Assembly: GCA_963702105.1 (NCBI GenBank)
Contig: OY969712.1
Span: 1,798,001-1,862,000, forward strand
Length of the DNA stretch: 64,000 nt
Reading direction: 5' to 3'
Origin: ZC4RG20 sp963702105
GTDB taxonomy: Bacteria; Pseudomonadota; Gammaproteobacteria; Steroidobacterales; Rariloculaceae
The translations under genes and the position numbers were made by a program. Numbering within the stretch: the first letter of the stretch is position 1; each line of letters opens with the position of its first letter. Positions 1 to 8,778 of this stretch are shown here, one piece after another. Below the pieces are notes generated by a model, which saw only the letters and a list, made by a program, of their open reading frames with translations, was not told where the DNA came from and searched no databases.

Positions 1-1
1 G

Positions 2-286
2 ATGCATCGTGCCGTCGGGACGAGCCTCGCGATCATCGTCCTCAACTCGGCTAGCGGCTTCTACAAGCACTTCGAGCTGCTGACGGCCGGCAGCGTACCG
101 ATACCGTGGAACATCATCGCGATCTTCGCAGCCATCGGCATCGGCGGCAGCCTGCTCGGCAATCTGCTGGCCCGGCGGTTGCAGCATGCGCATCTGCGCC
201 GCGTGTTCGGTGTGTTTCTCGTCGTCATGAGCGCCCTGATCCTCTGGGAAAGCCTGCCCGCGGTCGTCCACGCCGCGGGCCGTTGA
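2..286 (+). CDS. TauE/SafE family permease, C-terminal part
   Basis: This is the C-terminal piece of an integral membrane permease whose start lies upstream of the window, so the Met at base 2 is probably internal. Two hydrophobic helices are visible, one around IIAIFAAIGIGGSLLGNLLA and one around VFGVFLVVMSALILW. The basic linker between them (ARRLQHAHLRRVFG) is typical of the end of sulfite exporter TauE/SafE (DUF81) proteins, which move sulfite or organosulfonates across the inner membrane. The substrate cannot be told from this fragment. The next gene begins about 100 bases later. Confidence 0.75.
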   Translation: MHRAVGTSLAIIVLNSASGFYKHFELLTAGSVPIPWNIIAIFAAIGIGGSLLGNLLARRLQHAHLRRVFGVFLVVMSALILWESLPAVVHAAGR

Positions 287-384
287 GGGCCGACGCTGCC
301 GCGCCGGAGGCCGCGGCGGGTCTGGCGGCCGTTCCGAAGACGCGCGATAGTTCGCTTTTGGGACCCGTTTCGAAGGAGAAGAAG

Positions 385-969
385 ATGCCACTCAAGCTCG
401 TCCTCGAGCTCAGCGACAGCGATCTCGGTTACTACCGGCAAATCATGGAAGAGACCTGTGAGCGAAACGCGAAGCGAGGCGAGAAGGCGATTCTCGAGGA
501 GGCCCGGCGGCTGCTCGATCGCGCCCAACACGGCGAAGGGCCGGAATACGTGCGCCGGCGCCTGAGCGACCTCGGCACACTCATCGCGCTGCTCGAGGAC
601 CCGGAGTGGCCGCTCGAGGATCGCGAGCGCGGCCGGATCATGGCCGCCATCAGCTACTTCGCCGAGCCCGAGGACATGATCCCGGACAAGATCCCGGGCC
701 TCGGCTTCCTCGACGACGCCCTCATGGCGGAGATCGTCATCGACGAGCTCAAGCACGACCTCGAGGGTTACCGGGAGTTCAGCGAGTATCGGAAACAGCA
801 GGAGGCGATTCGCGGCAAGGAAGCGCACGTGAGCCGCGAGGACTGGCTCGGCGAGCGGCGGCGGCAGATCTTTCTGCGCATCAAGCGGCGGCAGGAGGAG
901 CGGCGGCGGCACGGTTCGACGGAGTCGCCGACCGATCCGATACTGGCTTACCGGAGCTATCCTTACTGA
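385..969 (+). CDS. YkvA-like DUF1232 domain protein
   Basis: A 194-residue protein. Residues about 88-125 match the short DUF1232 (YkvA) domain: an amphipathic stretch ending in YFAEPEDMIPDKIPGLGFLDD, followed by a helix. Around it the protein is highly charged and probably helical, with an Arg-rich tail (RRRQIFLRIKRRQEERRRHG). The start at 385 is chosen because a good Shine-Dalgarno (AAGGAGAAG) sits just before it; the frame is open further upstream. YkvA-family proteins are small and often membrane-associated, with no settled biochemical role, so none is assigned. Confidence 0.75.
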   Translation: MPLKLVLELSDSDLGYYRQIMEETCERNAKRGEKAILEEARRLLDRAQHGEGPEYVRRRLSDLGTLIALLEDPEWPLEDRERGRIMAAISYFAEPEDMIPDKIPGLGFLDDALMAEIVIDELKHDLEGYREFSEYRKQQEAIRGKEAHVSREDWLGERRRQIFLRIKRRQEERRRHGSTESPTDPILAYRSYPY

Positions 970-1026
970 TCTTCGCCCGCGTCCTACGGGGACGCGCCGG
1001 AGCGGGGTGCACGCAGGGACGGGCTC

Positions 1027-1566
1027 ATGGCGAAGGTGCTGATCGTTTACGGAACGACCGAGGGACAAACGGCCAAGATCGCGCAGCACATCGGCGACGT
1101 CGGCCGGCGTCTCGGGCACGATGCGACGGTCCGGCAGGCGGCGGACCTCGAAGACGAGCATCTCGACGAATTCGCTGCGGTGATCGTCGCCGGGTCGCTG
1201 CACGAGGGCCGCTACCAGCGCGCCGTGCGCGGCTTCGTCGAGCGGCACAAGGCCTTTCTGGCGGCCCATCCGAGCGCGTTCGTCTCCGTCTCGCTGGCCG
1301 CGGCAAGCCGGGATGCGGACGAGCGCGCCGAAGTGCGGCGGATCGCAGCCGACTTCGCGGCGGCGTCGGGCTGGGCGCCGAACCGTGTAGAGAGCTTCGC
1401 CGGCGCGCTCAGGTATACGCAGTACAGCTGGCTCAAGCGGGCGCTCATGAAGCGCATCGCCGCGAAGGAGGGCGGCGACGTCGATACCTCGCGGGATTTC
1501 GAGTACACGGATTGGAACGAAGTCACGCGTTTTGCCGAAGCGTTCTTCGCCGACGAGACGGCATGA
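1027..1566 (+). CDS. Flavodoxin-domain protein, HemG-like
   Basis: A 179-residue protein with an N-terminal flavodoxin signature (VLIVYGTTEGQTAKIAQHI), which is the FMN phosphate-binding loop, and a second-strand region AAVIVAGSLHEGRY like that of menaquinone-dependent protoporphyrinogen oxidase (HemG). The length fits HemG (about 180 residues). The C-terminal part contains RYTQYSWLKRALMKRIA, which resembles HemG's loop region. It may oxidise protoporphyrinogen IX in haem synthesis, or act as a general flavodoxin-type redox protein in host-defence-like stress. No haem genes are adjacent, so the symbol hemG is not assigned. Confidence 0.72.
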   Translation: MAKVLIVYGTTEGQTAKIAQHIGDVGRRLGHDATVRQAADLEDEHLDEFAAVIVAGSLHEGRYQRAVRGFVERHKAFLAAHPSAFVSVSLAAASRDADERAEVRRIAADFAAASGWAPNRVESFAGALRYTQYSWLKRALMKRIAAKEGGDVDTSRDFEYTDWNEVTRFAEAFFADETA

Positions 1567-1663
1567 CATTCCGCCATAGGCGCGGCGGTTATCTTGGACT
1601 GCGTCACAGAATAGGGGCGCCGCGGTGTCGCCCCCGCAGGAGGGCCCGTATAGTCGCCGCACG

Positions 1664-3043
1664 ATGGCCGGCCCCAATGCAAGCTCCGCGCCGCAAGCGG
1701 CCCTCGGGCAGCGGCTGCGGCTCGCGGAAGTCATCGGCGCTCTGAGCTACGCCCTCGATCTGACCGAGGGCCAGCCTCGAGGCCATTGCCTGCGCGCGTG
1801 CTGGATCGGCTTTCACGTCGGCCGCGAGCTCGGCCTCGACGAGGCCGCGCTCTGGGATCTTTACTACGTGCTCCTGCTCAAGGATGCGGGCTGCAGCAGC
1901 AATGCCGAGCGGCTCTACGAGCTTTACGCTCACGACGATCTTGCGACGAAGCGCGACTTCAAGACCGTCGATACGGACAGTCTCCATCAGCTCGCTTCGT
2001 TCGTGCTCAATCATGCGGGTGTCGGCAAGGGGCTCCGGACGAAACTGCGCACGCTGGGCAACCTGCTGTTGCACGGCGAGGCGCTCGCGACGGAGCTCAT
2101 CGCGACCCGCTGCGAGCGCGGCGCGCAGATCGCACTGGATCTCGGCTTCGGCCAGGCCGTCGCCGAAGGCATCCATAGCCTCGACGAGCATTGGAACGGC
2201 AAGGGCCGGCCGGAGGGGCTCGCCGGCGGCGCGATACCCGTCGCGGCGCGCATTGCGCTGCTCGCACAGGTCGTGGACGTATTCCAGCACGAATCGGGCG
2301 CGGAGGCCGCGTTGGCGCAAGTGCGCCGCCGTCGCGGAACGTGGTTCGATCCCGCCGTCGTGGACGCTCTGTGCCGCGTCGGCCGGGAGGCGGGCTTCTG
2401 GGCCGCCCTTCGCGCCGAGGACATCGATCATCGCGTGTTCGCGCTCGAGCCGGCGAGCCGCATCACTTCGGTGGACGACGACCGCCTCGATGCGATCGCC
2501 GCAGGCTTTGCGGGCGTCGTAGACGCCAAGAGCCACTTCACGTACGGCCACAGCACACGCGTCGCCGATTACAGCGAGACCCTTGCAAAGTGCTTCAACA
2601 TGGACCAGGGACGCCGCCGCTGGCTGCGGCGCGGCGCTCTGCTCCACGACATCGGCAAGCTCGGCGTCAGCAATGCCGTGCTCGACAAGCCGGGCGGCCT
2701 CGACTCCGACGAGTGGGAGCAGGTCAAGGCCCATCCGGTATTCACGGAGGAGATCCTCGCCCGGATCACGCCGTTCAAAGAGCTTGCCAGGATCGCCGGC
2801 GCGCATCACGAGCGGCTCGACGGCAAGGGCTACCCGCGCGGCCTGAAGGGCGCCGGTATCTCGCTCGAGACGCGCATCATCACGACGGCGGACATATTCG
2901 ACGCGATCACGGCGGAGCGCCCCTATCGAGCCGCCGTTCCGCCCGCCCAGGCGCTCGACATGATGGAGAAGCTGCGCGGCCGCGCGTTGGACGGCGACTG
3001 TCTCGACGCGCTGCGCAGCGCCCTTTCGAGCCTGCGGCCCTGA
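1664..3043 (+). CDS. HD-GYP domain protein, putative c-di-GMP phosphodiesterase
   Basis: The C-terminal half carries a full HD-GYP signature: HDIGK, then HHERLDGKGYPRGL and an ADIFDAITAERPYR helix. HD-GYP enzymes hydrolyse cyclic-di-GMP to pGpG or GMP using a bi- or tri-nuclear metal site. The N-terminal half (about residues 15-250) looks like a degenerate HD-type helical domain without the metal-binding HD pair. No receiver domain is present, so it is a stand-alone enzyme rather than a response regulator. The ATG at 1664 is preferred because a TATAGT -10-like element ends about 10 bases upstream; a GTG at 1625 is in frame and possible. Confidence 0.85.
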   Translation: MAGPNASSAPQAALGQRLRLAEVIGALSYALDLTEGQPRGHCLRACWIGFHVGRELGLDEAALWDLYYVLLLKDAGCSSNAERLYELYAHDDLATKRDFKTVDTDSLHQLASFVLNHAGVGKGLRTKLRTLGNLLLHGEALATELIATRCERGAQIALDLGFGQAVAEGIHSLDEHWNGKGRPEGLAGGAIPVAARIALLAQVVDVFQHESGAEAALAQVRRRRGTWFDPAVVDALCRVGREAGFWAALRAEDIDHRVFALEPASRITSVDDDRLDAIAAGFAGVVDAKSHFTYGHSTRVADYSETLAKCFNMDQGRRRWLRRGALLHDIGKLGVSNAVLDKPGGLDSDEWEQVKAHPVFTEEILARITPFKELARIAGAHHERLDGKGYPRGLKGAGISLETRIITTADIFDAITAERPYRAAVPPAQALDMMEKLRGRALDGDCLDALRSALSSLRP

Positions 3044-3162
3044 CGCGCGGAGGCGAGTCCCGCTCCCTACGTCCCTTCTCCGGCCGAGCGCAGGCTGCTG
3101 ATGCAGGGCCGACCCGGCTATGATTCACGGGAGCGCGACCTTGCGCGGAGGAGGACAGCCGC

Positions 3163-3597
3163 ATGCAGCCGTATCCGCATCACTATCGAGTCACGGCTTC
3201 TGCCAAGGCCCAGGGTGAGGTGACCTTGGGCGCGGAGGGGCTGACCGACTTGTTGTCGGCGCCGCCACCCGAGTTCGGCGGTCCCGGCGACCGCTGGTCG
3301 CCGGAGACGCTGTTCGTCGCTGCGGCGGCCGATTGCCTCATCCTGAGCTTTCGCGCCATCGCGACGGCGTCCAAGCTGCCGTGGCAAGCACTCGAGTGCC
3401 GCGCCGAAGGCACGCTCGACCGCGTGGAGGGGCGCACTCGGTTCGTCGCGCTGCACCTGCACGCCGAGCTGACGCTGCCGGCCGACGGCAACGTCGAACG
3501 GGCCCGGCGGCTGCTCGAAAAAGCCGAGGTGAGCTGCCTCGTCACGAGCTCGCTGAAATTCGAGCCCGAGCTCAGCATGAACGTCTCGTTGGCATGA
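3163..3597 (+). CDS. OsmC family protein
   Basis: A 144-residue OsmC/Ohr-fold protein. It shows the expected first active-site block WSPETLFVAAAADCLILSF with a Cys on the central helix, and the second Cys in KAEVSCLVTSS near the C-terminus. Members of this family are small dimeric thiol peroxidases that reduce organic hydroperoxides. The two Cys and their contexts are kept, which suggests activity. The spacing and the KAEVSCLV motif fit the OsmC-like (YhfA/redox) branch better than Ohr. It ends close to a convergent permease gene. Confidence 0.85.
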   Translation: MQPYPHHYRVTASAKAQGEVTLGAEGLTDLLSAPPPEFGGPGDRWSPETLFVAAAADCLILSFRAIATASKLPWQALECRAEGTLDRVEGRTRFVALHLHAELTLPADGNVERARRLLEKAEVSCLVTSSLKFEPELSMNVSLA

Positions 3598-3640
3598 GGT
3601 CGCCCGCGCGGGCGGCCCGAGAGGCGGCTCTTCGAGCCCC

Positions 3641-4885
3641 TCAGGCCGGCTCCGTCCGCGGGGGCTTGATCGCCTCCGCTGCGCCCCCGCGGTCGAAGTA
3701 CGGGACGTCGAGGACGTTGTGGATGAAGTACCGGGCGATGGGCACGCCGAGCAGCAGGCCCCAGAGGCCGAAGGCATGGTAGCCGACGTAGAGAATGATG
3801 AGCGTGAGCACGGGGTTCAGCCTGAGATGCCGGCCGTAGAGGAGCGGATTCAGCACGTAAGCCTCGATCGTGTGGATCACGACGACCATGGCGATGGCCG
3901 CGCCGGAGAGCGCGAGCCCGCCGTCGTTCAGCGCCACGAGCACGATCGGCGTCGTCGAGATCAAGACTCCCAGCACCGGTACGAAGCTGCTCACGAAGAC
4001 GATGACCGAGAGCATCGCGACGAGCGGGATGTGGAGCAGCAGCAGCCCGACGATCGTCAGCGCGGTATTGATGAGCGCGATCGAAGCCTGAGCTTCGATG
4101 GCGCGGCCGACCAGATAGCCGAAGCGGCCGATCGCCGGGGCCGCCTCTTCGTAGAAATCCCCGACCTTCGAGCTGCGTAGGCGGGCGATGCCGCGCTTCA
4201 TGCGGCCGACGTCGCTGAGAATGAGGTAGCTGAAGAGCAGGGCCAGCAGCGTCGTGGCCGTCGCCCGATACAGCATGTTGACGACGGTCGGGGCGTAGTG
4301 GCGCACGCGCTGGAACTGCTGATTCATGATTGCGTTGAGATAGAGCTGATCCTGCCTGTTGAAGTAGTCGGCGAGGCTGCCCGTCGGTACCGCGTTCGTC
4401 TCTCTCGCGAGCCGGATCTCGGTGTCCGTCACCGAGTAGCTCGGGCGCTCCGCGGCCAGGCGCTCGTCCACCGCAGCAGCGACCTCGTCGGGCAGCGCGC
4501 TGCGCAGGAAGCCCGTCAAAGGCTGACGCAGCGAAGGATAGCGCTCGATGAGCCTGTCCTTGGCCTCCACGAGCCGGAATTCGATCGCCGGAAGGTTCAG
4601 GATCGTGCGGTTTACCTCGGAGGCGACGCTGGGCACGACGAAGCGTACGAACGCAACCAGCACGAGCAGGAACAGCGCGTAGACGACGGAAAGAGAGACC
4701 CAATGCGGCAGCCTGAGCCGGCGTTCGCCGAACAGCGCGAAGGGGGCTGCGACGATTGCGAGCACGAAGGAGAGGAACACGAGACTGAAGAAGGCGCGCA
4801 GCGCCCACAGCAGCAGAAACAGAATGAACCAGATGACGATCCGGCGGTTGCGCTGATAGAACTCTGTAAAGCTGAAGGCGGACAT
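3641..4885 (-). CDS. AI-2E family transporter (PerM/YdiK-like)
   Basis: A 414-residue polytopic membrane protein. An N-terminal hairpin of helices is followed by a long soluble region (about residues 75-190), then a cluster of C-terminal helices containing the family block VLGVLISTTPIVLVALNDGG and LRLNPVLTLIILYVGYHAFG. This layout is that of the AI-2E transporter family (TqsA, YdiK, PerM). Members export small molecules or ions; the substrate is not predictable here. It is convergent with the OsmC gene and divergent from metY. Confidence 0.85.
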   Translation of the reverse strand: MSAFSFTEFYQRNRRIVIWFILFLLLWALRAFFSLVFLSFVLAIVAAPFALFGERRLRLPHWVSLSVVYALFLLVLVAFVRFVVPSVASEVNRTILNLPAIEFRLVEAKDRLIERYPSLRQPLTGFLRSALPDEVAAAVDERLAAERPSYSVTDTEIRLARETNAVPTGSLADYFNRQDQLYLNAIMNQQFQRVRHYAPTVVNMLYRATATTLLALLFSYLILSDVGRMKRGIARLRSSKVGDFYEEAAPAIGRFGYLVGRAIEAQASIALINTALTIVGLLLLHIPLVAMLSVIVFVSSFVPVLGVLISTTPIVLVALNDGGLALSGAAIAMVVVIHTIEAYVLNPLLYGRHLRLNPVLTLIILYVGYHAFGLWGLLLGVPIARYFIHNVLDVPYFDRGGAAEAIKPPRTEPA

Positions 4886-5058
4886 CGCGCTGGTGCTCCG
4901 AGGCGGGGCACTAGTATGCAGGCTTCGCAGGCCCGAGCCTAGCGGCCCCGAGGCCGCGGCGACAAGCCGGCGACGCCGTCCGGCGCGCCTGAAGCGGCGG
5001 CGCCTGCGGCCCTCTCGGCACCGGTTGAACTTGCGCCGACGGTCCGGGAACTACAAGC

Positions 5059-5064
5059 TACAAT
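5059..5064 (+). promoter_or_regulatory. Putative -10 element upstream of metY
   Basis: TACAAT lies 44-49 bases before the GTG chosen as the metY start. A TTG-containing -35 candidate lies further upstream (5025-5036), but the spacing is not ideal. If this is the -10, the in-frame ATG at 5063 falls inside the promoter and cannot be the start, which supports the GTG at 5108. No SAM-responsive riboswitch was recognised in this leader. Confidence 0.35.
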
Positions 5065-5107
5065 GAACCTTCTTTCCCGCCCACCATACGAACAGGAGAA
5101 CGACCCG

Positions 5108-6388
5108 GTGAAGCTCGAAACCCAATGCCTGCACGCCGGCACGCAGCCGGATCCGACGACCAAATCCCGGGCAGTCCCCATCTATCGCACCAGCTCCTAT
5201 GTATTCGATAGCACGGAGCACGCCGCGAATCTCTTTGCGCTCAAGGAGCTCGGCAACATCTACACGCGCATCATGAATCCGACCCAGGATGCGCTCGAGC
5301 AGCGGGTCGCGGCCATGGAGGGGGGAGCGGCGGGGCTTGCGCTCGCCTCCGGCACGGCCTCGATATTCAACTCCATCAACAACATCTGCCGGAGCGGGGA
5401 CGAGATCGTCTCGGCGAACAACCTCTACGGCGGAACGTACACGATGTTCAACGACCTGTTGCCGCAGTTCGGCTATCGCGCGCACTTCGTCGATCCGAAC
5501 GATCCCGAGAACTTCGCCGCCGCGATCACGCCGAAGACCAAGCTGCTGTTCTGCGAGACGCTGTCCAATCCTGCCGGCGACGTGTCCGACATCGAGGCGA
5601 TTGCGGACGTGGCCCACGCCCACGGTATCCCGCTGATCGTGGACGCGACTTTCACGACGCCCGTGCTGCAGAGGTCGATCGACTTCGGCGCCGACATCGT
5701 CGTGAACTCGCTCACGAAGTGGATGGGCGGCCACGGCACGGGCATCGGCGGCATCGTGGTGGACTCGGGACGCTTCGACTGGCGCAGCGACAAGTTTCCG
5801 CTCATGACGGAGCCGGATTCGAGCTACCATGGCGTCCGCTGGGCGCACGATCTGCCGGAGCCGCTCGCACCGGTCGCCTATTTGATCCGCATGCGCGTCA
5901 TTCCGCTGCGCAATCTCGGCGCCTGCATCAGCCCTGACAATGCTTGGATGTTCATGCAGGGCATCGAGACGCTGCCCCTGCGCATGGAGCGGCATTGCGC
6001 GAACGCCCTCGCGGTCGCGAAACATCTCGAGCAGCACAGCCAAGTGGAGTGGGTCCGCTACCCCGGGTTGCCGGGGGACCCCGCAAACCGCCTCAACGAC
6101 AAGTATCTCAAGGGTATGGGCGGGGCCATGGTCGTCTTCGGCATCAAGGGCGGACTCGAGGCGGGTACGAAATTCATCGAAGGCCTCGAGCTGTTCAGCC
6201 ACCTCGCAAACGTCGGCGACGCCAAGAGCCTCGCGATCCATCCCGCGACCACGACTCACTCGCAGCTGAGCCCGGAGCAGCAGAAGGCCGGCGGCATCGC
6301 GCCCGAGCTCGTGCGCCTGTCGATCGGCATCGAGCACATCGACGACATCGTCGAGGACATCGAGAAGGGGCTCGCGGCAGCGAAGTAG
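5108..6388 (+). CDS. metY: O-acetylhomoserine sulfhydrylase (MetY)
   Basis: A PLP enzyme of the Cys/Met metabolism family, 426 residues, that makes homocysteine from O-acetylhomoserine and sulfide in the cytosol. The start is GTG at 5108: AGGAGA lies about 7 bases upstream, and the protein then begins MKLETQCLHAG, as in the family. The Schiff-base lysine is K204 in NSLTKWMGGHGTG, and the phosphate-binding YTRIMNPTQ and SGTASIFNSI blocks are intact. The length and the long C-terminal region favour MetY over the shorter MetZ. metX, which makes the substrate, follows after 20 bases. Confidence 0.9.
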   Translation: MKLETQCLHAGTQPDPTTKSRAVPIYRTSSYVFDSTEHAANLFALKELGNIYTRIMNPTQDALEQRVAAMEGGAAGLALASGTASIFNSINNICRSGDEIVSANNLYGGTYTMFNDLLPQFGYRAHFVDPNDPENFAAAITPKTKLLFCETLSNPAGDVSDIEAIADVAHAHGIPLIVDATFTTPVLQRSIDFGADIVVNSLTKWMGGHGTGIGGIVVDSGRFDWRSDKFPLMTEPDSSYHGVRWAHDLPEPLAPVAYLIRMRVIPLRNLGACISPDNAWMFMQGIETLPLRMERHCANALAVAKHLEQHSQVEWVRYPGLPGDPANRLNDKYLKGMGGAMVVFGIKGGLEAGTKFIEGLELFSHLANVGDAKSLAIHPATTTHSQLSPEQQKAGGIAPELVRLSIGIEHIDDIVEDIEKGLAAAK

Positions 6389-6408
6389 CCGCGTCGAGCG
6401 ATATCGGC

Positions 6409-7512
6409 GTGTCGGACCGGACGGAAGTCTTCGGGCGGTTCACGCTCGAGAGCGGGGCGGTGCTCTCGGACGTGCCCGTGGCTTACAGGACGTGGGGGCG
6501 CTTGAACGCCGCCGGCGACAACGCGATCGTCGTCTGCCATGCATTGACGGGCAACTGCGACGTCGAGGCGTGGTGGTCGAAGCTCATTGGCCCGGGCCGC
6601 GCGCTCGATACCGATCGTTACTGCGTGATCTGTGCGAACACACTCGCGTCGCCCTATGGATCGGCCTCGCCGCTCAGCGCGGATCCGGCGACGGGGCGCC
6701 CCTACGGGGGCGCCTTCCCCGTCCCGAGCGTTCGAGACACCGTGGCGCTGCACCGAGCCTTGCTCGAGCGCCTCGGCGTCCGCGGAGTGGCATTCGCGAT
6801 CGGCGGCTCGATGGGCGGCATGCAGGTGCTCGAGTGGGCGTTTCACGCGGACCTCGTGCGCGCGCTCGTCCCGATCGCGGTCGGCGGCCGCCACTCGGCC
6901 TGGTGCATCGCGTTCAGCGAGGCGCAGCGGCAGGCGATCTACGCCGATCCGGCCTGGCAAGGCGGGCACTACGAGCCCGGGGCGGGACCGGCCGCCGGGC
7001 TCTCGGTGGCGCGCATGATCGCGATGGTCTCGTATCGCTCGTACGCGTCGTTCGAAGCGCGCTTCGGGCGCAGCCGCGCAGGGCCGGATGCTGATGCGGC
7101 CGCGGACGCTGCCGGGCACGGGCCGGCCGCCGGCGGCGGCGCCCTCGGCACGCCCGGCGAAGCGGATTACGCCGTGGAATCGTATTTGCGCTATCAAGGC
7201 GCCAAGCTCGTCGAGCGGTTCGACGCGAACTGTTACGTGCGCCTGACGCAGACGATGGATACGCACGACGTGGCGCGCGGGCGCGGCGAGTACGCGGCCG
7301 TGCTGGGCTCCATACGCCAGCCCGCGCTCGTGATCGGCATCGATACGGACGTGCTGTACCCGCTCGCCGAGCAGCGGGAGTTGGCGGCACACATGCCGCG
7401 GGCGCGCCTGGCCGTGCTCGAATCCTCTCACGGCCACGACGGGTTTCTCATCGACTGCGATGCGCTCAACGACCTCGTCGTGGCCTGGCGAAACGAAGTC
7501 GTAGACCGTTGA
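6409..7512 (+). CDS. metX: Homoserine O-acyltransferase (MetX family)
   Basis: An alpha/beta-hydrolase-fold acyltransferase that activates homoserine in methionine synthesis and feeds the MetY enzyme encoded just upstream. The nucleophile is S134 in GGSMGGMQ. The acid (GIDTDVLYPLAEQ) and the histidine (SSHGHDGFLID) are visible near the C-terminus, and the oxyanion region CHALTGNCDVEAWW is conserved. The start is taken as GTG at 6409, which gives VSDRTEVFGRF. A Gly/Ala-rich insert (about residues 224-250) interrupts the usual FGR...VESYLRYQG region. Whether it uses acetyl- or succinyl-CoA cannot be told by eye; the MetY partner favours acetyl. Confidence 0.88.
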   Translation: MSDRTEVFGRFTLESGAVLSDVPVAYRTWGRLNAAGDNAIVVCHALTGNCDVEAWWSKLIGPGRALDTDRYCVICANTLASPYGSASPLSADPATGRPYGGAFPVPSVRDTVALHRALLERLGVRGVAFAIGGSMGGMQVLEWAFHADLVRALVPIAVGGRHSAWCIAFSEAQRQAIYADPAWQGGHYEPGAGPAAGLSVARMIAMVSYRSYASFEARFGRSRAGPDADAAADAAGHGPAAGGGALGTPGEADYAVESYLRYQGAKLVERFDANCYVRLTQTMDTHDVARGRGEYAAVLGSIRQPALVIGIDTDVLYPLAEQRELAAHMPRARLAVLESSHGHDGFLIDCDALNDLVVAWRNEVVDR

Positions 7513-7515
7513 GGT

Positions 7516-8778
7516 TCACGGCGAGTATGCCGCGACCGGCCGAGGGCAGTCGGAGGCCGGGTTCGCAACCGCACCGGGCGCGGAGCTCCGGGCAGCAAGC
7601 TCCCGAGTTCCCGTCACCCAGAGCCGGCCGGCGGCCGCGCAGCGGGCGCCGAAGTCGAACAAGTCCTTGACGACGTTGCGCTCGAAGTCGAGCGGGCCCG
7701 CGAACGGATAGCCCTCGGGAATATAGGCGAACTCCAGCTTGATGCCGAGGCGCTGCGCTGATGCAGCCGCGAGCTCCAACGATCGCCGCGAGGCGTGCAT
7801 GAGCTGGGCGGACAGGCTTCGCAGCAGCACGGGGCGCAGCCGATCGCGCGTCGTCGAAGGCGCCGCGATCAACTGCGCGTTGACGATCACGGCGAGCTCG
7901 CCGCCGCTCGTCGGCTCGGCGCTGCCCGGCGTCGGCCCCGCGGAGAGCTCGGGCGGAATGAAGAACGGCAGGCTCGCCCCGCCATCCACATGGAGCTCGT
8001 CATACGTCTTGCCGTGCTCTTCGACGGCAAGGCGGACGGGCGGAAACACTCCGGGCAGACTCGCGGAGGCGAGGAGGACCTCGCGAAACAATCGGCGGGC
8101 GGCTTCTCCGCCGTGCGACGCGATCGCGCCCAGGTCCCAGATCACGAGCTCCTGATCGTCGAGGTTCGTCGTCGCGACATAAAGCAGCCGGCCCTTCGCC
8201 GCTTCGGCCGCCACGGCCGCGACGAGGGGGTCGGTGACGATTTCGTCCACGAGCTCGCGCAGGGGCTTGCCGCTGTAGATCGACGGACGAAAGAGAACGC
8301 CGAGGAAGGGCCGGCGCATGACACGCTGAATGCGGCCGCTCGCGAAGATCCGCTCCACGGCGGCGTTCCAGCCCGGCCCGAGAAACGCGAGCGGCGCGAG
8401 CAGGGCGCCGGCGCTGACGCCCGTCACGGCCTCGAATTCGCGGCGGTCTCCGGCACGGCTGAGCCCGACCAATGCGCCGGCGGCAAATGCGCCCCCGGCG
8501 CCGCCGCCCGAGAGCGCGAGGATCCGGACCGGCCGCCCGCGCGCGGCGGCAGCGAGGCCGCGAAGCACGGCGTGCCTGCGAGCCGCGACGGCCGCTTCGT
8601 CGTTTGCGAGGAAGCGCACGGTCGGCGGAAACCCGCGGGGCACGGCCCGCGCGCCCGACGGTGCGGCCGGCTGTCTCGGAACCGTGGCACAGGCCGCGAG
8701 AAGGGCGCCTATGACGAGCGCGGCCGTCGGCGGGAGCAGGCGCAACAGGGTTCCGGGCCGCCGGCTCAGCTCGGCCAC
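7516..8778 (-). CDS. Patatin-like phospholipase, predicted lipoprotein
   Basis: A serine lipase of the patatin family. It has the oxyanion loop SGGGAGGAFAAGAL, the nucleophile motif GVSAG, and the catalytic Asp in the DGGASLP block. The GTG at 8778 gives an N-terminal signal with a lipobox-like end (IGALLAACATV), so it is probably membrane-anchored in the envelope. The start overlaps the stop of the upstream MetE-like gene by 13 bases, so the two are probably translated together. Its convergent 3' end lies only a few bases from the end of metX. Patatins cleave acyl chains from phospholipids; the target is unknown. Confidence 0.85.
   Translation of the reverse strand: MAELSRRPGTLLRLLPPTAALVIGALLAACATVPRQPAAPSGARAVPRGFPPTVRFLANDEAAVAARRHAVLRGLAAAARGRPVRILALSGGGAGGAFAAGALVGLSRAGDRREFEAVTGVSAGALLAPLAFLGPGWNAAVERIFASGRIQRVMRRPFLGVLFRPSIYSGKPLRELVDEIVTDPLVAAVAAEAAKGRLLYVATTNLDDQELVIWDLGAIASHGGEAARRLFREVLLASASLPGVFPPVRLAVEEHGKTYDELHVDGGASLPFFIPPELSAGPTPGSAEPTSGGELAVIVNAQLIAAPSTTRDRLRPVLLRSLSAQLMHASRRSLELAAASAQRLGIKLEFAYIPEGYPFAGPLDFERNVVKDLFDFGARCAAAGRLWVTGTRELAARSSAPGAVANPASDCPRPVAAYSP

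Noticed and set aside
4886..5107. SAM riboswitch in the metY leader
   Set aside because: No recognisable SAM-I, SAM-II or SAM-IV core was found by eye; a covariance-model search would settle it.
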